Positions 42,625-53,700 of a stretch of 64,000 nt of DNA are shown here, one piece after another (within the stretch, counting starts at the first letter, position 1; each line of letters opens with the position of its first letter). The notes under the pieces are model-generated. The model worked only from the letters and a program-made list of their open reading frames with translations. It was not told the origin of the DNA and made no database searches. Position numbers and translations under genes: made by a program. This DNA is from Aradus depressus (lineage: Eukaryota > Arthropoda > Insecta > Hemiptera > Aradidae), in NCBI GenBank assembly GCA_963662175.1, contig OY759214.1, positions 98,418,115 to 98,482,114 on the forward strand, given 5' to 3'.

Positions 42625-43090
42625 GCCTCAGCTCTACGAAGTATAAGGGAAGTTATGTAATCGATCAAAAATTAGATGCGGAATTTTTAACGGAATTTTG
42701 TTTTTTCCAACCTCTAGATTCCAAATATGAAAAAAAAAAAAATCTGTGTGTCTGTGAACACGATAACTTCCGACAGAATGAATATATCGACACTAAATTT
42801 TATATGCGAATCCAGAACTTTCTAACGACGACATTTATTGTTTTTCAGTCAAATCAATCAAAGGGAAGGGGGGGGGGGGGAGTAGGGGGATGGCTTAACA
42901 TAAAAACATAGTAACTGCCGATGTAATGAATGTATCCATAAAAAATATAGTATGAGGATTTAAGATCCTATATGTAAGTCAAATGTTGAATATTAGCTGG
43001 TTTTGGAATGGGAGCGAAAAGTTAATTGATTAATTCGTTGTGGGGAAGTACATTGCCGTTGATTCACCCACTTTTCCCCCCTTCTCAAGC
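42625..43090 (+). repeat. RepC copy, near full length
   Basis: Starts at the hairpin end (CTACGAAGTATAAGGGAAG), then TATGTAATCGATC, ATATCGACACTAAATTTTAT and a run of ten G, ending GTACATTGCCGTTGATTCACC. Two RepC copies thus lie in tandem, 41975-43090. Confidence 0.8.
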
Positions 43091-43308
43091 CACCTATCAC
43101 ATAGCGGTGGATAGCTAACAGGCACATAAGGTCTCATTTTCAAGTACCTACTTTATGTGTCATTTCTTGATAAACATGTCGCCAGACAATAGATAAATCT
43201 TGAGAAAAAGCGATAAGTGACAAATAATTTTTTCCGCTAATTTTTTTTTTTGTGAATTTTCATATTTCGGATTTTTATTAAATAATTGTAATAGTTTGTT
43301 TTGTTTTT
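43091..43308. other. Spacer
   Basis: Nothing recognised. Confidence 0.4.
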
Positions 43309-43550
43309 GTGATTCATACCTGGCCTGAAACTATAAGGTCATATCGCCTTCTCTACTGTGCGTGTTCTAAATTATGTCAACCCAAGTTTAATTATAGTGG
43401 GGGTCTTTAACGAGGTAAACACGAGCTTCACTTCCCCCACCGAAGGACAGTGTGCTCAAGGTTTTTTTTTTTAACTTCCAAATGAAAAAAACCAAGGGCC
43501 TCGAAGTTCTTGAGTACAGTAGCATGTCACCTCATTGCTACCGGCAGCCC
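43309..43550 (-). mobile_element. SINE-A copy, diverged
   Basis: GTGATTCATACCTGGCCTGA to ATTGCTACCGGCAGCCCT. The B-box region is reduced. Confidence 0.75.
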
Positions 43551-43584
43551 TAATTATAATAGTTCTTTTTACTTATATAGTGAG

Positions 43585-43885
43585 TTAGTTATTATGACTC
43601 ATGCCCAGGCTTTAACTACGAGGTCATATCGCCTACTACCAGAGTGCTCTTTCGTCACTCTGGACATGAGCCCGACTCTACTGTGGGAGTCTAAATTTTT
43701 ATTCACCTGGGGCAGGATTCTTTAACGAGTACCTGACATCGTACAGGCTCGGGACCATCGCTTAACGTCCCATCCGAAGGACGGTGTGCTTAAATTTATT
43801 TTACCTCCCAGATAAAATAAACTAAGGGCCTTGGCCGGGTTTCGAACCCACGATTTTGAGCTCAGAAGGCAAGCACGCGTCTTTG
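43585..43885 (-). mobile_element. SINE-A copy, head truncated
   Basis: AGTTAGTTATTATGACTCAT (tail of AACT units in the sense strand) to GGGTTTCGAACCC and AGAAGGCAAGCACGCGTC. Confidence 0.9.
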
Positions 43886-43889
43886 AACT

Positions 43890-44370
43890 CTACCTCTGAA
43901 ACCAATGTACCGATTTGGTTGAAAATGTGTAGGTGTCTTACTTAGGGGCTTCTGAATCCTCATATTAAATTTCATATCGATATATTCACTGCTTCGGCAG
44001 ATATTGAGGTTTTTGTGTTAAGCCCTCCTTTGATCCCAATCATCCCCCTTTGTCTGATTTAGCTGACAATCAATAGGTGCGTCGTTCTTATCGGGTTCTG
44101 GGCACACATTAACAACATTTCTTATCGATATATTCGTCCGATTTGGAGTTATGTTCACAAATATACACGAATTTATTTTACTTACCCAGATATACGAAGT
44201 ATAGGGCAAGTTATGTAATTGGTCAGATTGGTTAGATATTCGATGTTGAGTTTTCCTACCCCCTGATTTTTATTTTTTAAAAAGGGAATTGTAGAAAAGA
44301 TAAAATTAAGTGAAAACGCAACATACATTTTCTGGCCGATTACATAACTCCCGCTACATTTCATACAACT
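43890..44370. repeat. RepC fragments, both orientations
   Basis: 43890-44160 is minus; 44188 onward is plus, with the clean hairpin CAGATATACGAAGTATAGGG; 44280-44370 is minus again. Confidence 0.65.
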
Positions 44371-44639
44371 GAGGACGTAAAAAAAAAAAAGTCGAGAAAA
44401 TTCCTTTGCTTATACAAGTCATTTTTTTTTTTTTTTTTTTTTTGTTCTGCAATGAAAATAAACGTGGACGAAGGCAGATGTGGGTCTCTTCTGTCTGTGT
44501 AGTTTTATTTTGCTCAACCTTCTTATTTTTGTAAAAAAAAAAAAACTTTAATACTCTCACTTGAAGTGGATGCGATAGAAGACACCGCTTGAGACAGGTT
44601 CCTGACCACTCAGAGAATAATCTTATATAATATATAATA
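44371..44639. other. Spacer with a 23-T run
   Basis: T run near 44421-44443. Short minus-strand ORFs are homopolymer artefacts. Confidence 0.45.
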
Positions 44640-44900
44640 GTGAGTTATTAATCGAAAATATCTCTGACAGTTTTCCGTTGTTTTCCGACTCCCTGATTCC
44701 AAACAATAAAGAGAAAAACATTCCTGACTAGTTGTTTGTCTGTGTACATTATAACTTCCGATGGAATGAAGGTATCGACACGAATTTTCATATGCAAATA
44801 AGTCTATAGGACGCTCAATATGAAATTTGATGTGTTTCCAGAATCCCATAAGAACCTATTAAACCGCGACATCGCTGGTGATTCACCGGTGACTTTTGTG
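44640..44900 (+). repeat. RepC fragment
   Basis: CATTATAACTTCCGATGGAA, GTATCGACACGAATTTTCAT and GGTGATTCACCGGTGAC. Confidence 0.65.
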
Positions 44901-45199
44901 ATAATAATAATGTTGTAATATAAAATAAAAATTATTAATTAAATAATAGAAATAATAAAATCAATAAATATTATCACATTTCCTGAAGAAATTGTTTGCT
45001 GGTCTTCTAATTTTGATTTCTACAGTAGTTTCCGAAAAGGACGCTAATAAAAATATTGAAAGTTTATGATGTGCAATATTGAAGAAAGTCCACGTATTTA
45101 AAAGCATAGAATAGAGAACAAAAATTGGGTTTATTTAAATTTAACCTACATTATAAAATAGTAATAAAAATAATTTGGAAAATTAAAAAAAATTACTTA
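44901..45199. other. AT-rich spacer
   Basis: Nothing recognised. Confidence 0.4.
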
Positions 45200-45592
45200 T
45201 ATATGAGGAGTTTGGAGCCAGAGCGGACCAACTGGTTGAAACTGAACAGGTAGAAAATGGCATTTGAAAATTGAGTACATTTTGTTTATCTCCATAAATA
45301 GGCCCCAAATATTTATTTATATTTGAAATTTTAGAATAGTATTGGATGAGTGATCCCTTTTTGTGTTCTATAAAGTTTTTGAAGGCCGTATGATCCATTG
45401 TGACTTTGAAAATATATGCACAAAATACTTGTGTACTAAACTTAAAGTGCTGCTATCTATCACTGAAGTGAAGAAACTAAGTGATCCACACTGATTTTGA
45501 AAAAGGGAACCTATGCCAACATCAGGATGGTAATAACTCATTTTCCGAAAAATTGTTGGTTGGTCCGCTCTGGCTCTAAACTCCTCATATAA
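45200..45592. mobile_element. 393-bp DNA transposon with ~32-bp TIRs
   Basis: TATGAGGAGTTTGGAGCCAG at the left is mirrored by CTGGCTCTAAACTCCTCATA at the right, extending to GCGGACCAAC. TA or TATA is at both edges. The 71-codon minus-strand ORF inside is a by-product. Superfamily uncertain. Confidence 0.85.
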
Positions 45593-45739
45593 ACATTCTT
45601 ACGAATTCCTAAAACTATATCAGACTTTTTTTCTGTGGCCACTCGTTGAAATACTTATATTCGGTTTATATACATAATAAATAAAAAGTACCTTCTTTTG
45701 TATCTCACTGGTTTATTTGTCCTCGGCTCATCTCCGTAC
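45593..45739. other. Spacer
   Basis: Nothing recognised. Confidence 0.4.
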
Positions 45740-45890
45740 TTCAACTGTGTTAAGCCTAACCTCACTTGACTGTTTTAACACTGTCATGTGTCTTGCTTCA
45801 TCTCTCTCACTCAGTCTGAGTTAACCCTAACTCTCCGTCGTCTGTACTTGTCTATATAAAACAGCTGATCGCTGGCATTTGTTTCAATCG
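45740..45890 (+). promoter_or_regulatory. Candidate Pol II core promoter (TATA at -31, Inr)
   Basis: TATATAAAA lies at 45853-45861, and an initiator-like TTTCAATC places +1 at A45886, with TATAAA starting at -31, the classical spacing. The upstream 110 bp is C/T-rich with CTAACC and ACTCTC motifs. No ORF starts close downstream, so this could drive a gene with a non-coding first exon, perhaps the 50.7 kb ORF, or be the U3 of an LTR (a TGTT...AACA frame at 45748-45918 lacks a target duplication). Confidence 0.45.
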
Positions 45891-46267
45891 TTGATTGTTC
45901 TCCATTCGTTTTTAAACAAAAGCGAATGGTCCAATATTTGTACATTTATATTCACTAATTAATTTATTTAAATATGTCCTAACAGCTGTTTTTATGATAA
46001 CTTCTACATTTTAACTGTTTTCATAAGAAAAATCAACACTTTTGCGATTCTTTTCTTTAAAAAAAATAATAATTAGTTCTAGAATATTTTAATAATTATC
46101 TACAATGTGTGTAATTTTTACATCACACTTTATTTGTTTGGTTTTAAGTTTTTATTGATTACAACATATTTATTATTTTGCTTTATGTATTACATAAAAA
46201 TCCGTCCGCTAGATATTAACAACGAACTATATATATTTTTCGGGATGAGGAAAATTGTGTGAGGTCA
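45891..46267. other. AT-rich DNA downstream of the promoter candidate
   Basis: No convincing donor site (GTRAG) is seen near the presumed start. Confidence 0.35.
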
Positions 46268-46520
46268 TTTTTTTTTTTTTTTTTTTTTTTTTCAAGGTCT
46301 CTTGTATAGTCTGATTTCGTTCGAGTACTGGTGTCTGGTTAAGAAAGGGAGGGAAGTCTATAGTCTCGGATCGATCTGAGGATGTAGCCCTGTCCTGACG
46401 GGAGTCACGTCCACCAAGTAGGACCTCTTAGCCCTAAGACAGTCTAGTTAAAGGGACTCGAACTAGCTTCAATTGGTCTAGTCAATTTTCAGTCATGTCT
46501 TCAAGGTCAGATAGTTTGGT
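46268..46520 (-). mobile_element. Possible third SINE with poly(A) tail
   Basis: A minus-strand A tail (24 T at 46269-46292 on the plus strand) is preceded by moderately GC-rich DNA with a B-box-like GTTCGAGTCCC near 46446-46456. The A box is not clear and no second copy exists in this window. Confidence 0.3.
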
Positions 46521-46611
46521 CAAGGACACATGAATTCAGATTTGTGTCGTTGATTTTAGTGTCTTACATATTATTATATATATTGAGTATATTTCGAAAT
46601 ATGTGATGTAG

Positions 46612-46800
46612 ATCATAACAGGACTTTCTTATCCCAACTACGTATTTACTGAGCACATTCTTTTTGTAGTGGCATTACTGCACAGCAGGCTTAGCATTAT
46701 TTCATTGTACAACTTAATTCTGAGTGTGACTTCCGTTACCTTCTAATGTTAGTATGAAATGCATTTGAGATGGGGAAGGGCAGTGAGAGTGATCTGTTAA
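46612..46800. mobile_element. Worn half copy of the 40990 foldback MITE
   Basis: ATAACAGGACTTTCTTAT, TTTCATTGTACA, CTGAGTGTGACTTCCG, GTCAGTATGAAATG-like AGTATGAAATGCATTTGAGA and GAGAGTGATCTGT are shared with 40990-41271. Confidence 0.7.
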
Positions 46801-46964
46801 TTCGCGCTGGTTATTCATTATTCAGACTATTTTAAGGGTCTCATCAGTTAAATTAATATGTCAAAGAGAAAATGATAGTTTTGCATTTTATTTATAAATT
46901 CCCTAGTTCCCATTGGAGTGGCTGGCATGCAACTAAACGGGAACATCTGTCTGTGAGCTCTGAA

Positions 46965-47012
46965 ATGGCACAGTCGAACGGCGGCCGTTACTTCGCATCT
47001 GTACACAAGGTT
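46965..47012 (+). CDS. Weak candidate first exon
   Basis: ATG in a good context (GAAATGG) opens MAQSNGGRYFASVHKV with GC-rich codons (GGC GGC CGT TAC TTC), reaching a donor-like GTT|GTAAGC in phase 0. Read through, the frame stops at 47051. A short upstream ORF ending TGA precedes it. Not recognised. Confidence 0.2.
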
Positions 47013-47199
47013 GTAAGCGGTGCCAAAGTGTGGCGAAAAATAGAATTGTAGAATTGGATTCTATTTAGTCGTCTCTCTGACGTAGTCTTCTTCGTCCTAG
47101 CCCACTTTTTTTTTTATACCCCTTTTCGCATTTTTCGAATAAGGTATGTTATAATATATATTTTTTTATTAATTAATGTATTATCGTTTAATATGTTGA

Positions 47200-47730
47200 C
47201 AATCTGAATTAGTGTTAGTATACATTTCTGCGATCTATGTCGATATAATGTAAAGCTAATAACATAAATAAAAACAAAGAACTTTTTCAACTTTTATATT
47301 GTCTAATTCTACAAAAATATAGTTAGTTAGTTATTATGACTCATGCCCGGGCTTTAACTAAGAGGTAATATCGCCTACTACTAGAGCGCCCTTTCGTCAC
47401 TCTGGTGGACATGAGCCCGACTCTACTGTGGGAGTCCTAAATACTGCTTACCCTAAATTTTTATTCACCTAGTGTAGGGGTCTTTAACGAGTACCTGACA
47501 TCGTACAGGCTCGGGACCATCGCTTAACGTCCCATCCGAAGGACGGCGTGCTCAAGTTTATTTTACCTCCCAGATAAATAAACTAAGGGCCTCAGTCGGG
47601 TTTCGAACCCACGATCTTGAGCTCAGAAGGCAAGCACGCATATCACTGAGCTACCGGCGCCCTCACAAAAATATATAGATATTGTGTACCGGTTTCGGTT
47701 TACCCCATTGTCAGTAGAAAGTTCATAGTG
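47200..47730. repeat. RepD unit interrupted by SINE-A
   Basis: The left part ends ATTGTCTAATTCTACAAAAA and the right part resumes ATATAGATATTGTGTACCGG and TTTCGGTTTACCCCATTGTC. The SINE sits between. Confidence 0.65.
47329..47662 (-). mobile_element. Full SINE-A, ~11-bp target duplication
   Basis: ACAAAAATATA lies at the left edge (about 47317) and again after the head (47666). The tail in the sense direction is AACTAACTAACTAT. Head and boxes are intact. Confidence 0.9.
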
Positions 47731-47841
47731 ACATTTAAGTTTGCTAGGCTACCGGGAGATTATCCAAGATTGTGACACCCTAACCCCGATTGGATCAACT
47801 TTTGGTTGAAGTAATTTTATGTGTTTAGACTGTGTGTGGGT

Positions 47842-47930
47842 TGAAAGAGCGCTCTGGTAGTAGGCGATATGACCTTGTAGTTAAAAGCCCGAGCATGAGT
47901 CATAATAACTAACTGTGTTTGGGTCGATAT
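47842..47930 (+). mobile_element. SINE-A 3' fragment
   Basis: GAAAGAGCGCTCTGGTAGTA to GAGTCATAATAACTAACTG. Confidence 0.85.
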
Positions 47931-48029
47931 TATACTATAAAAATTATCGACGAAGATCTATAATACATATTTGTTAAACATTTTTAAAAATCAACTTTTT
48001 ATAATAAAAATGAATAGTCAGGTATTATC

Positions 48030-48290
48030 TTTTATAGTAGATTAACACAGGTTACCCGGCGTTGCCTGTTTGGTACCTTAAACGGTTAGTAACTGTAACC
48101 GGCATTATAAAGATACTATATGTGAAATTTCATGAAAATCCTCTTAACCGTTGGAGATTTTATGTTTTGGGCCACATAAAGATGCCATTGTGAAATATAA
48201 TGTGGTTCAACATTGACTTAAAATTGAATTGTATGACAATATTTATTTAAAAAAAAAAAATGTTTTTGTTTCTTTTATAAACTTAGCGAA
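48030..48290 (-). mobile_element. Possible Helitron-like terminal fragment
   Basis: Sense (minus) text CAGGCAACGCCGGGTAACCT resembles the GC hairpin of a widespread arthropod repeat end; the element body has GTGAAATTTCATGAAAATCC. A clean CTRR terminus is not seen here. Confidence 0.3.
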
Positions 48291-48398
48291 TAGCAACTGC
48301 AGGTTGTGCAGGGGCAGCAACAATATAATATAACAACAATATAATTTACGTATTTTCAAAACTTTTTTTCAATATACTTTAAAAACCAAATGTTTGCA

Positions 48399-48424
48399 AT
48401 AATAATAATAATAATAATAATAAA
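48399..48424 (+). repeat. (AAT)n microsatellite
   Basis: Eight or so AAT units. Confidence 0.9.
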
Positions 48425-48847
48425 TTACAAGGTCTATATACTAATGTGATTATTTTAAAAAAAACTATCCAAGGCGAAAGTAATTATCTGGGCAACCTTG
48501 TTTTACATAAGGTTAAGTTGCATTTGAATTGCATAGATTTCAATACAAGTTGCACTTTTGCATTCTTCAAATTGTTTGGATTTATGACTGTTGAAGAAAA
48601 ATGTGTAATGTCGTCAGTCTGCGATGTAAAAAAAAATGTATTTGTAATTATTATGTTCAACATTAATTTCTTTAGAATGTTGATACTCGTAACATATTTT
48701 TATTTATTAATCTGAAAGGGGTTCTAAAAATTCTAATAACTATTAACCTAATTTTCTATGAAAAGTGGCAAGTTCCTGAGTTTGTCACAGAGGAGGCAAA
48801 AAAATAAATGGAAGAAGTGATGCTGTAATAAAATAATACAGTTAGAT
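48425..48847. other. AT-rich DNA, no supported gene
   Basis: An 89-codon ORF at 48446-48715 is hydrophobic at its end and of AT-driven composition. I see nothing that makes it a gene. Confidence 0.35.
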
Positions 48848-49065
48848 ATTATAACTCATGCCCGGGCTTTAACTACGAGGTCATATCGCCTACTACCAGA
48901 GCGCTCTTTCGTCACTCTGGTAGACATAAGGCCGACTCTACTATGGGAGTCCTAAAAGGCAGGGGTCTTTAACGAGTATCTGACATCTTACAGGCTCGGG
49001 ACCATCGCTTAACCTCCCATCCGGAGGACCGAAGCATACATACCACTGAGCTACCGGCGCCCTCT
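48848..49065 (-). mobile_element. SINE-A copy, internally deleted
   Basis: ATAACTCATGCCCGGGCTTT to TGAGCTACCGGCGCCCTC; the B-box region is lost. Confidence 0.85.
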
Positions 49066-49609
49066 CTAATAATATATTATATGTATATGAATTAAGAATC
49101 TCCTTACACAACTCAAAAAGTATTTTTATAATTAAAATAGTCTCAAAAGGAGGCAGTGCTAAACGAATAAAAATAATAAAAGTTATTGTGTATTAACTAA
49201 TACTACGAAGCCCTTCAGTGTGTGATCTGAAAATATATTTCTCAATAATATTTATTTATTTATTATTTATTGAATAGAGAAATGAAATTCGTTCCCTAGA
49301 TACTGTTAACTGGAGGAGCAAGGAGGGCTCGCCATGATAACAGCTCCCCGACCTTTGTCTAACAAAACTTGACAAAATTTCATGACTATCGCTCATATCG
49401 GACTCCACCCACATGAGACTGATAACCTTATCTTGTTCACAAAAACCTTTGTCAATGTAGATGATTAACGATTCTTTTTTAATTTTTCGTTTTTTTTTCT
49501 TTAAGATGTCTGATGAGATGAGTACAAAGTACATATGTATCTACAAATAAACAGTGTTGTTTACAACTCAAAAGACAGACCGAATCTATTTGATTATCAT
49601 AAAGGATTA
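49066..49609. other. Spacer, no supported gene
   Basis: A 92-codon minus-strand ORF at 49256-49534 has no recognisable domain. The part encoding QRSGSCYHGEPSLLLQLT is less AT-rich, which is not enough to call a gene. Confidence 0.35.
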
Positions 49610-49797
49610 GTTTGTTATTATGACCCCCGGGCTTTAACTACAAGGTCATAACTCCTACTACTACAGCGTTCTTTCGTTACTCTGGTGGATGTGAGCTTAT
49701 GGATGTCATAAATTTGGTCTACCCTAAATTTGTATTCACCTAGAGTAGGGGTCTTTAACGAGTACAAGCTCGGGACTATAGCTTAAAGTCCCATCCA
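49610..49797 (-). mobile_element. SINE-A 3' half
   Basis: TATGACCCCCGGGCTTTAAC to TAAAGTCCCATCCATCGG. Confidence 0.8.
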
Positions 49798-50085
49798 TCG
49801 GCAGTTATTAGGGTACTTGAGTCGAGTCCCCTTTCTGATTCCCTTCTCCCCTTCTACAGATTCCGCTGAAAATTAATAGGTTTCGGTCGTTTTTATAGGG
49901 CTTTTTTGTATATAATATTTCGTGTCCATACATTCATTCTATCGGGAGTTATCGTGTTTATAGACACACAGACAGACAGCATTTTTTTTTTTTCTTTTTT
50001 TTTTTTTTACTTCCGCAGCTATACGAAGTATTAGGAAGTTATCGGTCAAAATTTCAACGGAATTTCACGTTTTCCGACTTTTTTA
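49798..50085 (-). repeat. RepC copy, hairpin end
   Basis: CCGCTGAAAATTAATAGG, TCGTGTCCATACATTCATTC, then a separate plus-oriented end with CAGCTATACGAAGTATTAGG. Confidence 0.65.
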
Positions 50086-50149
50086 TTAAAAAAAAAAAAA
50101 AATGTCTGTATGTGAACATGAATATTATTTCATTATTAAAACAATTGTT

Positions 50150-50340
50150 GGGGACCATGGTGGCCGTGCAGGCTGGAGCGTAGGGCTTTGGTCACATGGT
50201 GTCACCATGGTTTTTGGGTTCGATTCCCGTCGGGAGTTAGTTTTATTTCGTAGATGGAACTCCCTCCCGGAGCCATGGATGTCGTAAATAACTAGATAAC
50301 ACAGTGACATGGATGATATGCATCATACAAAAGGCAAAAA
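50150..50340 (+). mobile_element. SINE-B copy
   Basis: GGGGACCATGGTGGCCGTGC, B box GGGTTCGATTCCCG near 50216, TGGAACTCCCTCCCGGAGCC, A-rich end. Sister of the copy at 40730-40925. Confidence 0.9.
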
Positions 50341-50362
50341 AACACATATCTTAGTTAGTTTG

Positions 50363-50520
50363 AGGGCGCCGGTGGCTCAGTGGTATGTGTGCTTGCTTAC
50401 TAAGCTCAAGAACGTGGGTTCGAAATCCGGCAGAGTTTAGCTCCTCGTCCTTCGGATGGGACGAAAAAAGCGATATGACCTCGTCGCTAAAGCCCGGGCA
50501 TGGGTCATAATAACTAACTA
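50363..50520 (+). mobile_element. SINE-A copy, large internal deletion
   Basis: Complete head with both Pol III boxes (GGTGGCTCAGTGG; GGGTTCGAAATCC), then CCTTCGGATGGGACG joins directly to AGCGATATGACCTCG, then the AACTAACT tail. About 180 bp is missing. Confidence 0.9.
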
Positions 50521-50730
50521 TGTAACTCAGTTAGTTTCTGAATGAACATATGTTTCTCTTTTTTATTTATTATTCAAATCATGTGATAGGTAGTAGGTTA
50601 CCTTTATTTATGTGCAACATGCATGATGCAAGTGAAAAGTGCGATTTGTATTAAGAATTAGGTTTAGGGGAATGGATAAGAAACGTTTGAAAGGTTGAAC
50701 AACGCATAACTGACAGAGGACAATATCAAA

Positions 50731-53700
50731 ATGAACGTTGAAGATCTTCAACTTTCCCCGCCAACGTGTAGCTACGCCAAAGTATGTACTACCATTATTC
50801 AGATCTTTGCTGCCCTTTGGATGTCCATTTCAAAAACTGTTACTGCCATAAGTGATGCCATAACCAGCGTCAAAAATAGCATTTTCGAACATTATATGTC
50901 ATTCCGCAATAGAATTCTGGAGCCATTCATATTGGTCCGCAATAGCATTGTTGAGAAGTACTTGTCATTTCGGAATAGGATTGTTAAGCTCTTTATGCCA
51001 ATCGTCGATAGGATTGTCGAACTATTTATACCAATTCAGAATAACGTTGTCAAACCTTTCATAACTGTCTACAATAGCATAACAGCATCTTTCATTTCAA
51101 TACGTGATATCATTGTCTCGCCCTTCATTTTAGTTCGCAGCAGCTTTGCCGAACTCTTGATCTCAGTCCGCAATAGAGTTGTCGATCACCTCGAGTCAGT
51201 CCGGTGTAGCGTTTTCGAATCTTTTGCAATAGTTTCCAATAGCTTTATCGAACACATCCAGAGGAGAAAGAGAATTCAGACAGTTGAACCCCCTCCCAGA
51301 TGTTGTTATCGTACTTGTGCTGGATATTTCTACTGCTCGATAACAATTTTTGCTCAGGATTCAGCGCAAAAAGTGACCATTTGTATTCAATATCTTGCAA
51401 CTCTTTGTCAAACAGTTGCTGACAACTTCAATGCCTTCCTAGCCACCATTTCTACTTCCGCAATGAATAGTATTACTGCTTTCAAAAAGTCCAGTTTTTC
51501 CGAATCTACGGTTAATTGCAAGGTTGATTCTGTTGGACAAGCAATAGGCGATGGTTTCCATTCCTCTAAATGCACTCTGTTGGACAAAAGACATTTTAAT
51601 GATCTTTCTACCAAATTATATTCTGCCTTGGTCGCTTTCTGTGATGCAGTAAATTCCATTTTTTATTCTATCATACAATCAGCCCTCACAGTCAGAAATG
51701 GATATATATCAGTTCGAAATACACTTTTCGAAAGTATAACAACAGTTTGCTATAAAATTGTGAACCCATTCATATCATTCCACAAAAGTATTCTTCACCA
51801 CTTCATGTCAGTTCACAATTGGATTATTGAATTCTTTATGCCAATCCGGAATAGATTAGTCGAACTCTTTATGCTAGTTCATAACCTTATCATCGCACCC
51901 TTGATTTCACTCCGTAATAGCATTGTCGAACGATTTATATTTTTTCGCAGTATCATTTTCGCGCCTTTCATTTCAGTCCGCAATATTATTGTCGAACATT
52001 GTACAGCGGTTTGTAATATCATAGACGAATACTGTACATCTATTCGCAACTATATTGACGAATACTTTATGTTAATCCGCAACAACGTTGTCCTGCACTT
52101 TGAGGAAAGGATCACAATGACTACTGGAATTCTTGAACCCTCCAGTTCCAGGTGTTATTACAGTACGAACCCTGGCTATGTCTATTGTATAACCAAAGTT
52201 TTGGTTCAGGATGTTGCCGAAGTATGGGCATCCATTATTGAGAATCTGGCTACATTACAAGTCAAACTACTTTTGCCGATCCATAACCTGATTATCGTAC
52301 CATTCATATCATTCTACAATAGTATTGTCGAACGATTTATAAGGGTCCGCAATATCATTTTTGCACCCTTCATTTCAGTCCGCAACAGCATTGTTAATCA
52401 ATGTATGTTAGTCCGCCATAGCATTTTCGAACACTGTATCTCAGTATGGACGTGCATTATACAAAATCTGGCTACCTTTTGGAGAGCCTTTGTGAAAGAT
52501 TTTCATGCCTATAGTACCGCCATAGCCAAAGCCGCAGTCGATAGTGCTCCTGTATTCAAAGAGCGTGGCTTTAAGGAGGGTTATCGAAAGTTCTTGAATA
52601 GTTTAATTTTACCCGAATGTACGTTTTGTTTTGAGGTTCATTCTGCCGGACACGCATTTGCCCATAGTTTCCATTCCCGACGATTGACTTTTTTGAATAA
52701 AATACATTCTCATGGACATAAAATTGTCGACGGTTATAATTCTTCAAGATGTGCTCTCTTAGACAAAGTACATTCGTATCAACACGCATCAAGTTACGGG
52801 TTCTATTCTGTCCTGATCACTTTCTGGAATCAAGCACAAACCATGGTTTATGATATCACACAGTCTGCTATTGCTATAAAAAAAACTTTTTTTGAACACG
52901 TTTTATTAGTCCGTAATATAATTGTTGCGCCCTTCATTTCAGCCCGAGATAGCATTCTCGATCACTTTATGTCAGTCCGCAGTAGCATTATCGAGCTCTT
53001 CATGCCAATCTACAGTAGAATAGTCAAACTACTTTTGCCTATACATAACCTTATTATCGTACCATTCATTTCATTCCACAATATTATTGTCGAATGCCTT
53101 ATAAGAGTCCGCAATATCATTTTTGCACCCTTCATATCAGTCCGCAACAGCATTGTCCATCAATGTATGTTAGTCCGCAACAGCATTGTCCATCAATGTA
53201 TGTTAGTCCGCAACAGCATTGTTGATCAATGTATGTTAGTCCGCCATAGCATTGTCGAACACTGTATCTCAGTATGGACGTGCATTATTCAAAATCTAGC
53301 TACCTTTTGGAGGGCCTTTTTGAAAGATTTTCATGCCTATAGAACCGCCATAGCCAAAGCCGCAGTCGATAGTGCTCCTGTATTCAAAGAGAGTGGCTTT
53401 AAGGAGGGTTATCGAAAGTTCTTGAATAGTTTAATTTTACCAGAATGTACGCTTTTTTATAAGGTTCATTCTGCCGGACACGCATTTGCCCATAGTTTTC
53501 ATTCCCGACGATTGACTTTATTGAATAAAATACATTCTCATGGACATAAAATTTCTTATGCAGTTAGAAATAACATTTCCAAACATTTAATGTTTGTTCG
53601 AAATGGAATTGTCTCATTCCGAAGCAACATCGTCGAATACTGTATATCAGTCCGCATTGGTATTGTAGAACACTTTAGCACATTCTCGAATAGCTTTGTC

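Noticed and set aside
44188..44210. Similarity of the RepC hairpin to loxP
   Set aside because: Only the short ATACGAAGTAT core is alike. The hairpin is shared by all RepC copies and no recombinase gene is near.
45183..45398. 71-codon minus-strand ORF
   Set aside because: Lies within the 393-bp TIR element and includes its terminal repeat, so not a gene.
45748..45918. Solo LTR with TGTT...AACA ends
   Set aside because: No matching 5-bp target duplication and no second copy in the window; kept only as the alternative to a core promoter.
48446..48715. 89-codon ORF with hydrophobic end
   Set aside because: AT-driven composition, no motif, and no splice or promoter signal.
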